This document shows, in pieces, positions 46,739 through 58,300 of a stretch of DNA of 64,000 nt. How positions within the stretch are numbered: position 1 is the first letter of the stretch; every line of letters starts with the position of its first letter. Source of the stretch: Boswellia sacra (Eukaryota; Streptophyta; Magnoliopsida; Sapindales; Burseraceae); the NCBI GenBank assembly GCA_013180625.2, contig SNVD02010085.1, positions 124,001 to 188,000 on the forward strand. The letters run 5' to 3'. A model generated the notes under the pieces. The model worked only from the letters and a program-made list of their open reading frames with translations. It did no database searches and was not told the origin of the DNA. A program made the translations under genes and the position numbers.

Positions 46739-46815
46739 CGGCTCTAGCTTCTTTAACTCTGTTTTGTTATGTTTAATTTTTAACAAAAGGTGCAATAGTT
46801 GGAAGCTTGTTACTG

Positions 46816-46823
46816 TTTATATA
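46816..46823 (-). promoter_or_regulatory. TATA box of copy C
   Basis: TATATAAA on the minus strand, 78 bp before the ATG at 46,738, within a block shared with the copy B promoter. Confidence 0.55.
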
Positions 46824-47317
46824 GGCAAACAACGCGGGAAAACGGGAAGAAATAAGCTGGAAAGGCAGTGACTCTCTCAGTGTCACCTCCGGATATGTCA
46901 ATGATTATCGTATAAAAAAGGGGCCAAAAAAAGTCAAAGACCACATAATGGCATTGACCTCACTATTTTTTGTCAAAGTTTGTCTAATTTAATTGAAAAA
47001 AAAAATGAAAAGCTTTAATTGCATTATATGGATATTTTGAATCAGTGGAAAATCATTTGGGAAATATGATTTATTGATGTATGCCCAAATTGTAAGATTA
47101 AAATTAATATAGAAAACCATATAATTACTTCAATCAATTGCATTTTTTAATTGATTTTCAACTTATTTAAAACATAAATGTGAGGCAATGGCAATTTCAA
47201 TTACCTTTTTCCAATTACATTACATGGCCATTTGAATAAAGGGGAGATTATTGATACTTTTTGAAAAAAGAGGGGAAGTCATTAATACTTTTGAAATAAA
47301 AGAGAAGGTCGATATAT

Positions 47318-47482
47318 CTACCCACGATGGGTTAGTCTAGCATGGGTTCGATTCCTCGCATAAGCTTATTTTATGATTTAAATGGGAGACCATGATAATA
47401 GGTTATGATTACGCTAGTTCTCCTGAAGATTAGTTGAAGTGTGTGTAAGCTGAATTAGACACTTTAGTTTGAAAAAAAAAAA
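47318..47482 (+). mobile_element. tRNA-derived SINE with A-tail and target duplication
   Basis: A B-box-like gggttcgattcctcgc (about 47,344-47,359) follows a tRNA-like start (ctacccacgatgggttagtctag). The ~165-bp body ends gacactttagtttg plus an A run. Imperfect 13-bp target duplications flank it: aaggtcgatatat (47,305-47,317) and aaggtcggtgtat (47,483-47,495). Pol III promoter, A-tail and target duplication together define a SINE. Confidence 0.75.
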
Positions 47483-47495
47483 AAGGTCGGTGTAT

Positions 47496-48767
47496 TTTTG
47501 TAAAACAAAAAGGATAGGCATGGACAGGTTCTATGATGATTATTATTATTATTTTAAAATAGAGGTGGCGATTGTAAATCCAGAATATTGGCAAGAAAGT
47601 GCAAGTGAAAGATAAAGAGTATGCAGTTAGAATGCATGGGGTGTGAATGAAATAAAGGAGTAGAGAGGATGCGACTGAAAGCAGGCCTAAATTTCTCTTT
47701 TTAATAAAGTGTACAATCAAGTATAGTAACGCCATATATTTATTGGTTAAAGTTTTGCTTACAAATCAAGATGGGTTTGCCATGCGCAGAGTATGGCGTG
47801 TATCAAACCTTTTTATCCAAATGAGTATGTGTAGCACATAGTTAGAATGCCACTTGGCTACATAATATATCAAATATTTCCCCACAATAGCAACTGTTGT
47901 GTCCAAGTGAATTTTCCTGGTACATGATGGTGATATACTGAAAGGACTAGGATGTCATTAAGTCAACAAGATGGAGCCAAGTTGAGAAGAATATAGACAT
48001 TTCCATAGCAACACTTTGTGGGAAATCCTCATTCCCCAATATTAGAAAGTGGAAGGTCATGGAATCCATTTTAGTCCCAATCCGCTATGTTGAAAGGAAA
48101 GTTTGTAATAATAAATATCAATTTATTACTCAAAAAATCATAATTTAAAAAATAGTAATTTAAAATATATTAATATTGAATACATATATTTTAAAAGGTA
48201 GAGCGAGTAAAAGTTATCAATTTTTTTTCTAGTCCACATAATTGTTGGGTAAAAATTTATACCCGCACTTATCTCACCCTATTAATTTCTTGCACTATTA
48301 AATCCATCCCATTAAGATGGATCCCTGTGAAACCCTAATTTATAAGTTATTTTGACATTCCTAGGTATCAATGTTGTCCAATAGCGGCATTTAATGGTGT
48401 AACCATTTCTTTTTTGTGTAGGCTAAATAATTACTAAAAACATAGTAATCATTTGTTCACATCCTAATGCCTGAAAATAGTATTATAAATTAATGTTTCT
48501 CCCAAGTCTCAAGCCAGTTAAGAAGGAAATCTCTCAGGTCTATAATTACTACAGTTAATAAAATAAATAAGTAAAAACAAAAACTTCAATTGGATTCGAA
48601 CAGAAAACGGTGCCTTTTTTTTCCCTCTTCTGTTATACCTATAACAAGGTGCATTCTTTTTTGGATACACTGTACAAAACAAAGGCCTCCAAGTTTGCGA
48701 TTCAACTCTTCCGGCTTGTAGCCACTGACCAAATGCCGTCTCTCTTGATGCATATATTTCGAACACT

Positions 48768-48820
<53 letters not shown>

Positions 48821-49301
48821 AAGCTGTACTGTAGAATCTCCTGCTTTGATACTTCTGGATCAATATTAATGGTGCTTATGTTTTCGCAATAGCACTATTG
48901 GGAAGTAGAGAGTTTATAATCTTCCTGCAATTTGAAGTGCTTAATTATACTATCTAAACTTTTCCAATAGGAAATAAAAAAATTTAAACCTTTTTCTTTG
49001 TAATTAAGTCAAAATTTACCAACAATTATATAAGCTAAAATTTAAGCTATTAGATAAGAGCTCCCGCAAAGTCTTAACATTTGATTTCAAGAAGAAACAC
49101 ACAAACTATAGATGGATAATACAGGGGATATATAAGGGTACATTAACATGGATGAGAAAGCTAGAGGGACTGAACATTTTACTTTCATCATTAATTGCCT
49201 CTAAAAGTAAAGTCTCTATCACCACTCGAGAGCCTTGGGTCTGTTCTTCGTAGGTGAATGAACTCACAGCCATATTGGAGAACTTGGGCTTCTAATTGAG
49301 G
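47496..49301. other. Non-coding 3' flank of the multi-module gene, with an (AT)n run
   Basis: No gene is seen. (AT)22-like microsatellite at 48,771-48,816. Blocks at 48,490-48,770 and 49,060-49,190 recur at 12,110-12,350, marking duplicated 3' flank. The 3' UTR of the minus-strand gene ending at 49,302 is expected near 49,200-49,301. Confidence 0.5.
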
Positions 49302-52300
49302 TCAAGTAGCTTTGACAATACGATCATCACTTCCAGCTCTAACATTGGTCTCATTGCTATGCTCTTGAAAATCATTAGAAGTCTTGTTCGGTTCAGAAAT
49401 CTCTTCTTCATCTGCTTCAAATTCATGAGCACTTGCAACATCCCGATCCTTGAGAAGGTCAAGAAAACCTTATTTAATTCCTCTTGTATAACAGTCCCAA
49501 CAAAATTAAGTAAATATTATAGGTTTTGATGATATGCATCCTTTACTTGATAAAAGTTTATTACTCAGTCAAAAGTCTACCTATTCGTATATAGAAGTCA
49601 AGTTTTAGATAGAAAGTAAAGAAGTGATAAACTATGAAAAGCAGAGGACATATGAAACACATACTTCCTGCAATTGATGTTGGCTAGCTCGACGATGAGT
49701 GAGTTCACCATGAGAGGTAAGCCTGGAGCCGGTGCCTAAGTGACCCACCGAGACATTTTTGTTCTTTATAGCTTCACGAGCTTTGAATGTGGATGGTACG
49801 GTATTCGATCGAGCCATTCTTCGAGGATCATTGTGAGCTTTGGTGGCTTGTTCAGAACGCACTTCCTCAACAGCTATAGCCTCGTTAGATAGAATGTGCG
49901 CCTGATGATCAATAAAACACCAGTTAGTTCTGCAAACCAATTAAAAGCAAATACTAATTTTATTATTTCTCGTTTGTATCCTCATGTAGTGCAACCACTC
50001 ATGTTGGTTGCTTTGACAATCAGTGGTGCCATATAAGAGTGAAAGGTGACACAAAATACACTTACAGGGTTAACAGGGTTCGCCTCATCCCCTCTTGCGG
50101 GCGCGGTTGCCCTTGGGGTATTGGATGGAAGATTATTCCGTGCCCGAACACTTTGTCGTAAATTATACCAAATTATAATTATCTCAAACAGTAGTGGGGA
50201 AAGGGCTGGAATATAAGGACTTTTCTTATGTAAAGCGGTCATTGTAAGATCAATGGATGAATAAATCAATTGCCACGCGGCGAAGCAAATCTTTGCCGCA
50301 TCAATTATTTTTTCGGCTTCAGTTTTGTTTACTGCGTGAGGCTTTTCTTTCCTATAATCCCAAACTGCCAAAACGAAACTCAACAATGCCAGCGAAACTG
50401 AACCAATAAGTAACTTCAATTTGTCTTTCTGACGTAGCTCCAGTATACCTGGCATTGCCTCCAGTATAAATGCCATTGCCTCCATCACACAAAAGATCAC
50501 CGAAATCACAAATCCTTTTTTCCTTCTAGCAACTGACTCCTGCTTCCATTTACATTTGATTTAGAAATTAAATATACAAGGAACCCCAGATATTACTTGT
50601 TATAAAGCGAAAAGAAATACACTACGGTGCATGACTTGAAAAAAAAAAAATCAAGAATAAGGTTAAATTCAATTTAAATATAAAGAAAAAACAAGTGACT
50701 TTAAATCATATTTTGGGAAGAGCTAATCAATAGAGAAATATAATTTGTCAACAAGAAAGCTTCTTACTACTATAAATTTTATGTTTTCTTTTTTTATTTT
50801 ATTTTACATATTTGATCAATTAATAATTTAAAAAATTATTATTTTATATATTTAGTGAGGCTATTAATTTAGTACATAGGCCTGAGTCTAAATTAAAAAA
50901 TTTTATTATTTAAAAGAAGTTATTAATTTATCGAATATTTATTTATCGAGATTTTATTGTATAAATTTAAGTAAAACCACACATTCACTTACCACATATG
51001 GGGACACGGTGGGCAAGCGATGGTCTGGGTCGTCTCCATTTATGTTTGTTTTTTTCCTTAGCCATTCCCGCACATACTGCGAGAATGCATGGAGGCTTGA
51101 CCGCGTACCTGCAAGGCTTGACTATGGTTAATGAGTAATTAATAATAAGCTTAAGTTTAATAGTGAAGAAAGTATGGATCACCTGATAAAACCGAACGAT
51201 TTTTATTTTTCGAAGGCCAACGAGAGAAAAAAAACCGAGCTGCTTTCTCCAACTTTGCCTGCACAGTAAATTAAACCCAACAAATGTAAACTTAGTTTAT
51301 ATTGTTATATAGCTAATTGATTCCCATAAATCTCATTAAAATAGAAGCATCTGAAACCAAGTTTATTATAGCCTCATGGACGGACTTCTCTTTGGTGAGT
51401 GACAGTGGCATCTTCTGATTGTCTGGAGACCTTAGCAGGGAATCGACGTCTTAGATTCGGTTCTTTGAATCGTTCTGACTTCAGATTCGTATCAGCCGCA
51501 GAATCATTAATTTCTTCTTTAGTGGCTTCAGATTTGTCAATCTGGTCCTGAGGATGTTGAACAAAGCCTTAGTCAATTCCGCAAGTGTCTAAATAATTCA
51601 AACACAATCAAGAAATATTATCAATTTTGAATGTGACAATAAATCGCAGTAACAGTCTCCACTATTATTAACTAACAATCCAATTTCAGAAATAGAGCAA
51701 ACTCACGTCGACCAGTGCCTTAGATTGAATTTGATTATGGATTTTGTGTTGGTTATAAAAACTTCTGTGTTAAAGTGAAAATAAAAATTTCTTCATACTT
51801 TTCTTAAGGAAAAGGACCAATGATAATGATAAATATGTATTTGATTTTAAAAATTTTGTAATGAGAAATGTATTTAATAAGAAAGTTGAAAAAATAAAAA
51901 ATATAATAAAAAATTTCAAATTCTACAAAATATTTAAAATATAATACTTCATGAATAAAATGTTTTAAATTTAATTAAATGAAATATAAAATGAATTAAA
52001 AAGTAGAGAGGATAAGGAAAAGAATGGAGAAATTGTTGGTTTCTCCTTAGGTGGAAATTGCACTCACGGTATTGTGTTTTCTCTTTTCATTCTTTATATT
52101 TCATTGAAATGGCCATCGAAGCTACTACTACACGAACTCCTATATATCTAAAGGAAAAATAAAAATAAAAAATAACAAAACAAAATAATGAAAACTGAAA
52201 ACATAGGCATCTAAAACAGCCAGTCTTAGCAACTCACTGAAGCATTTTCGCTCTTTATGGCTGCAAGAACTTCAGATGGAGATGGTATATCTTTGGTCCT

Positions 52301-55300
52301 GGGTGTAACTATCTCTCGAGGATCATTGGAAACTCCGATGGCTTGTTCATAATGCTCTTCCAGAACAGATGAGGGCAAGCCAGAGACATCGGACTGGTCA
52401 TCGATAAAAACCTAGCATGTATAATCAAGAGTTATAAGCAAATATTAAGATTATGTGAGAGTCAAGTGCAACATAAAGAAACTCACCGGCTTAACAACAA
52501 GCGCAGAATTCAACCATTGCCTAATATTAAGAAAAGATGCTCTTCTTGATGAACTATTGTCTCTATTCTTTTGGAAAGCACGCTCAAGGAGAATAATAGC
52601 ACAGACGGCTTGTGACAAGGCCGATACAGTAGTGCTCTTCACATCCAAATGGGCCAGAATGAATTGAATGAATGTAACTATCAACTGGACTGCAGAGAAG
52701 ATAATATCTGTCTCCTCAAGTTGTACAGTAGCATGTGTTTGGATTGCTGCATGATCTATTTCTTCTTTGATGTAAGCGTAAATTGACAAAGCAAAACCAA
52801 GTCCTGACAAGGGAAATGGAGGAAGACGAAATATCCAGTTATCTTTCCCAATTACATCCAGCAAAAATGCTATTGCCTGGAATGTTAAGATGGCCACCGA
52901 AATTGCACGTATCAAACTTCGAACATGAAACTCCCGATTCTCCTGCTGCTTGATTTATATATTAAAATTATATTAGATAGAAAGCATTTAATAACTAAAA
53001 GAAAATCTCATAAAATTCTTTTTCTAATATTTTACTGTATATTTAGGGATTTGACTTATTCTTAGACTTGGTACATTTTTTAGTTTTTGTTTATTGAACT
53101 TAAGTTTGACTCTCAGACAATTTGACCTAGATTAAAGAAAGCTACTTTTTTAATTTTTATCATGAGTCCCATTTTTTCCTTTATATAATACTTTTGCAAC
53201 CTCTATATACATAGCCAGTGCTAATATGAGTTCTAAGATGAATATTAGAGTGTGCTAGCTAGTAAGAGTATCCATTTTGAATTTTGATTTGTTATGTTGT
53301 GGTTAATAGGCCTTTAAGTGAAACATGGAAGAAATAAGAATTCTATATGTGCAATAAAATTATATATAACGTTGCAAAACCACCTGGATGCAAGAGTCCT
53401 TTAGTAATAAACTATTACTCTGTAGTTTTGTTAAAAATCTAGCAAGTTATTCATCAAACAGGGGGAAATCCAAGAAAAAAAGGAAGAGGCATGATGCAAA
53501 AACAATGAATGCGCAATCATTGGGAAAATAACAATATCATCCCTAAGGTTTACTTTAAATAACTTGATCCACGAGGTTTTAGAAATATAAAATAACATCC
53601 TTCAACCTTCAATCTAATGTGTATAAAATAAAATTTATGGATACCCTTTTTGAAAATCAAACAACCTCACTTCTCTCATTTTTTTTTTATGTTAATTGTT
53701 GATCAAAAAATTTTGAAAATTTATAAAATTCATATAAACACACGTGACTCGATAGTAAAAGCCTGCATATTAAAAAATTATGATTTTCAATTTAGTTTAA
53801 ATATTACAAATTGTTTCTAATAATCTAGATTTGGCTAAATATATTAATTTTTGGCATAATTATTTGGATACATGTTTTTCACTAAACTGACAAGTTCTCA
53901 TAATTTTATGATGTATAGGCAAATTGATATGATTTTTAAAGATAAGTTGTTTAATTATGAAAAGAGCCATATCAGGCATTTTAAAATTTTTCATAGGTTG
54001 AATCCATGGTTAAAGAATGTTATTTTTACGGTGGGACCCATCATAATACAATTTTTCTTTTTATGATAAATTATGTTCTACTTGCAACATACTGTACAAT
54101 CACTATAAGCATTATAATACATTGTGAACGTTGGTATAAAGTGCTAAATTTTCTATGAATAAAAATTTATTCACAAATTTTTTGTTCTTTCAATGATAAT
54201 TATGTCGTTATCAACTCTCTGGATATGAATAGTTACAAATATTAAATAGGTAGTCTCACCGTGTTTCTTATGGATAAATATTCAACCTTAAAAAATTATA
54301 TAAATTTTTATAAAGTTGTTTAAATTTCTTTGAAAACTATAGATTCTCTTGAAGACTATATAAAAATAATTAAAAAAATAAATTTTAAGAGAATTTACAT
54401 AATTTTCAAAGATTTGACATATGCCCTTAGGATACAAGTTAAGATTACTTATATTAAATTTCTATTGTTAATGAATTTCAATTTTCACTAATTATATGTT
54501 TAATTTATTTAATATTTTAAACCCAACCGCATTAGCAGACTCACCGTGGCATTTATGCTTTCCATGGTCTTGGGTGCAACTACGTCTCGGGGATCATTGG
54601 AAACTCCGATGGCTTGTTCAGAAGCCTCTTGCAAAACAGCTAAGGGCACGCCAGAGACATCAATAAAATCCTAGCAATTATAAGCAACAGTTGCGTAAAC
54701 CAATTTTAAGCAAATATTAAGATTACATGAGAGTCGAGTGCGACATAAAGAGACTCACCGGGTTAACATCAAGCACAGAATTCAACCATTGCTTAATATT
54801 AAAAAAAGAACCTCTTCTTGATGAACTATTGTCCCTATTCTTTCGGAGAGGACGCTCAAGGAGAATTATAGCACAGATGGCTAGTGAAAAGGCCGATACA
54901 GTAGTGCTCTTCACACCCAAATCGGCCAGAATAAATTGAATGAATGTGACAATCAACTGGACTGCAGATAAGACAATATCTATCTCCTCAAGTTGTACTG
55001 TAGCATGTGTTTGGATTGCTGCATTATCTGTTTCTTCATTGATATAAGCGTAAATTGACAAAGCAAAGCCAAGTCCTGAGAGGGGAAATGATGGAAGAAG
55101 AAATATCCAATTATCTTTCCCAATTACACTCAGTGAAAAAGATACTGCCTGGACCGTTAGGATAGCCGCCGCAATTGTACGTGTCACCCTTGGAATATGA
55201 AACTGTCGGTTCTCCTGATGCTTGATTTATAATTTAAAAGTATATTAGATAGAAAGCATATAATAATTAAAAGAAAATCTCTTAAGAAATAGTATCTCAC

Positions 55301-58300
55301 TTTTCCCATCCCTTCCATTCTCCTCTAATCCACCACACACAACCCTAAATCTAAACTAACCAACCAAGAGTACAACACAACCGAATGCAAATAATACTCA
55401 GTCACTCTTGCAAAAACTAAAAACAAGTGTTCAAAATCTTTATATTATCAGAAGTTCAAATCTTTCTCTAACATTTTCTTCAAGTTCATGGCTGTCTCGC
55501 CACATTAGCAAAAAACCAAGCTTCCCTCGGCATCATCACCAATCAAAGGTTTCTGGGTAGCTATTTTATATATATATATATATATATATTCACCATTTTC
55601 TGGTGTTGATGTGGTTGCTGGTCCGTGGGTTGGCTTTGGAAAGGTGATGTTGGTGAGGGTTGAGGATAATTTGGCGATGATTATGATGCAAAGGCGACCA
55701 AAAATTTGGTGGTGCGGCTAGTTTTGTTGTTTTGTGGATTAACTTTTTTCCCCATTTTTTGCATGTTGATACGGACTCTGACGATCCATGGATTGGCTTT
55801 GATGATGGTGCTAATGGTGATGTAGCGGTGATTGTGATGCAGAGGCAAACTGTGTGGTGATAGGGGTGATAGTGATGCTGAGGATCAAATGCAATGCTAC
55901 TGTAGTGGTGGTGGTGATGCTGAGATGATGCCACTGTGGTGGTGATGGTGATGGTGATGCATAGAACTGTGGTGGCGATGCGATTGGTGATGAGCGGTGA
56001 TGGAGAGGCAGGGTTAATGGCACTATGACGGTGATGAAGATGCAGGGCGATGCTACTGTTTAGGCTTCTAAAAATTTTCCAAATTTAATTTATTTATTAA
56101 ATATAATTATATATTTCTATTAAGGGTTTTAATGGTAAAATATCTATTTTACCATTCTCCATTTCTTTAAAAGGAGACAAAATCTGTTAATTGAACCAGG
56201 TGAAAAAAAAATAGAACTAGAAGGATGCAACGATACAAAGATGATAGTCACTTTTCGATTAATATGAGGGCAGACTTTAGTGATAATTTCTTATATAATC
56301 CCGTTAATGAATTCTATGTTTAATTAGTTAAATATTTTAAATTATATCATTTAGCTAATAAAATATATCAGAATCAAATGTTTTTTAGCTTTGTCACATG
56401 TTGGGTAATATATATATTCCCATTAAATATATTCTTTTAGTTATTTATTTGATAAACTTTAAGTAATTAATGTTTCATTTGCTTAATAGTTAAATAAAAC
56501 TGAAGAATGGGAAGATTGAATTTGCAATGAAAGAAGATTAAAAAGATTGACTTGAAGCCGAATAAGAAAGAGATAAGTCAACAAAGATACAAAAAGAAAT
56601 TGAAATGACTCAAATTAGGAGGACAAATTTGGAAGACAATTTCAGGGCAACTAACACTTTAAGTTTAATTACACGGGTCACACATATTCCTCAACTTCTC
56701 AGAGGAAACGAAAATTGCAAGAGCAAGGATTTGAATCTTTAATCACTTGGACACACGTCTTTTATTATATAGAAAGCTGATAAGAGAAATTGACACGTCA
56801 ATTTGTGATTCTTCAATAAAATGCATGTGCTACATATTCGTCTAAGAAGACTACGAGAGTTTGTTGGGGAGTGCAAAAGCAATAAAAATGTGATAACTAG
56901 GAAGAGAGCGAATGCACGTGAATTGGAGAGCGTGGCTGCATTGGAGGAGACGCAAGGCTTAGAGCAGTGTTGTTTGGTTATCTAGTGGCATCTGGTTCTT
57001 GTTTACTTTTAGTTTTTATATTATTTGTGTTGCTAGATTATTTAGCCGAAATTTATGATGAAGCCAATATATAATAAATAATTTTCAAATATGATTATTT
57101 TCCAATTTCTAAATTTCAATATTTATAATTCTTGATTCAATTCTTTAAATGAATAAATATTTTTTTTTCAGCGCTATCATGTAGTTATGAGAGTTTTGAC
57201 TTATTTAGTTAAATTAGTCTTAAATGTTTGAATGATTAATTTGTTTGATTTATTGCTTTTAGTTAGAAATCATCTTAGACGATTAAAAGTTAATCTTTTA
57301 GTTGAAGAAAAATCAAAGTTAGGGTTAAAAAACTTAGTTTTTAATTGTCAAAATTTGAGTCAGCAGGATTGATTTCACAATGGATTTTTTTTTGGAAAAG
57401 GCTGATAACTAGAAAATTAATCTGACTTAAACATTAGTGAATTTAGAAATTCTAGCTATGGTTATTCATTGGATTTTTCTCATTTTAATTTTGTCTTGTT
57501 TGCTTGCTATTAGTATCAAATGCGACGTATTACTATGTGTCATGCACATGATTATTTTGGACAAATTTATAATTCAAACATCTTGTCATATTATTTCTTA
57601 TTTTACTGTTTCTAGAAGTTTATTTTAGGAGGTATATAATTCTTATTGAATATTTCTCTGTATTAGGATATTGTTGTAGTATCCTCATTGGATTAGGAGA
57701 ATGTTTATTTGTATCATGTTCTATTTAGGAGATTACTTATATCACTTCCTAGATTATTGATCATTATCCTATTTGTGTTTGACTGAGATTCTATAGGATA
57801 TTGGCAACCATATTACACACTATAAAAACAGACACCTGCTGAATGTGAAAGTAGAGAAGAGGAGCAAGATATAGCAGTGTGTTTATTTTGATTATGTTTT
57901 TGTGAATGTTTTATTTATATATGAGAGGTTGTGTTCGTGTTGATCAAGTCTGGTTGAATTAGTAGTCATTCAAGATAACTTGTGAGTTAAATATTTATGT
58001 AATTCAGTGTCAGACATTGTTGTTACAAATTACTTAATTGTGTGTTGTTAAGTTGTCAGCATTAGGGAATGAGCAGTGTCACTAGAGTTTAAGATATTGG
58101 AGGGATTTAGTTTTACAAAGATTAGGTCAGTGTGTGAGAGTGAGTCAGCAATATAAACGCATCTAAAGATTGTAAAAACAAAAATTTAGTGAATTACAAT
58201 GCTAAGCTATCCGTGAACGTAGATTTTATAACAGAACCACGTAAGGTCTCATACTTGCTTTAATTGTTTTCATTATGAGTTTAATTTTCTTAAGTTGTTA

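Noticed and set aside
46561..46776. Plus-strand frame with an apparently good ATG
   Set aside because: It is antisense to exon 1 of copy C, which is supported by matching exons in three other copies.
47340..47362. Possible tRNA gene (gggttcgattcctcgc)
   Set aside because: Only a B-box/T-arm-like segment is present, without a full cloverleaf; the A-tail and flanking duplications fit a SINE instead.
53530..53660. MITE-like terminus (atcatccctaaggtttac...)
   Set aside because: Only one end resembles a TIR, and no inverted partner was found nearby.
52455..54939. Plus-strand 70-codon frames at 52,455 and 54,727
   Set aside because: They lie antisense to membrane exons of modules 2 and 1 and resemble each other only because those exons are duplicated.
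55590..56023. His- and Ser-rich minus-strand frames
   Set aside because: They arise from a ggtgat-rich low-complexity tract in a non-coding interval and show no codon structure or homology.
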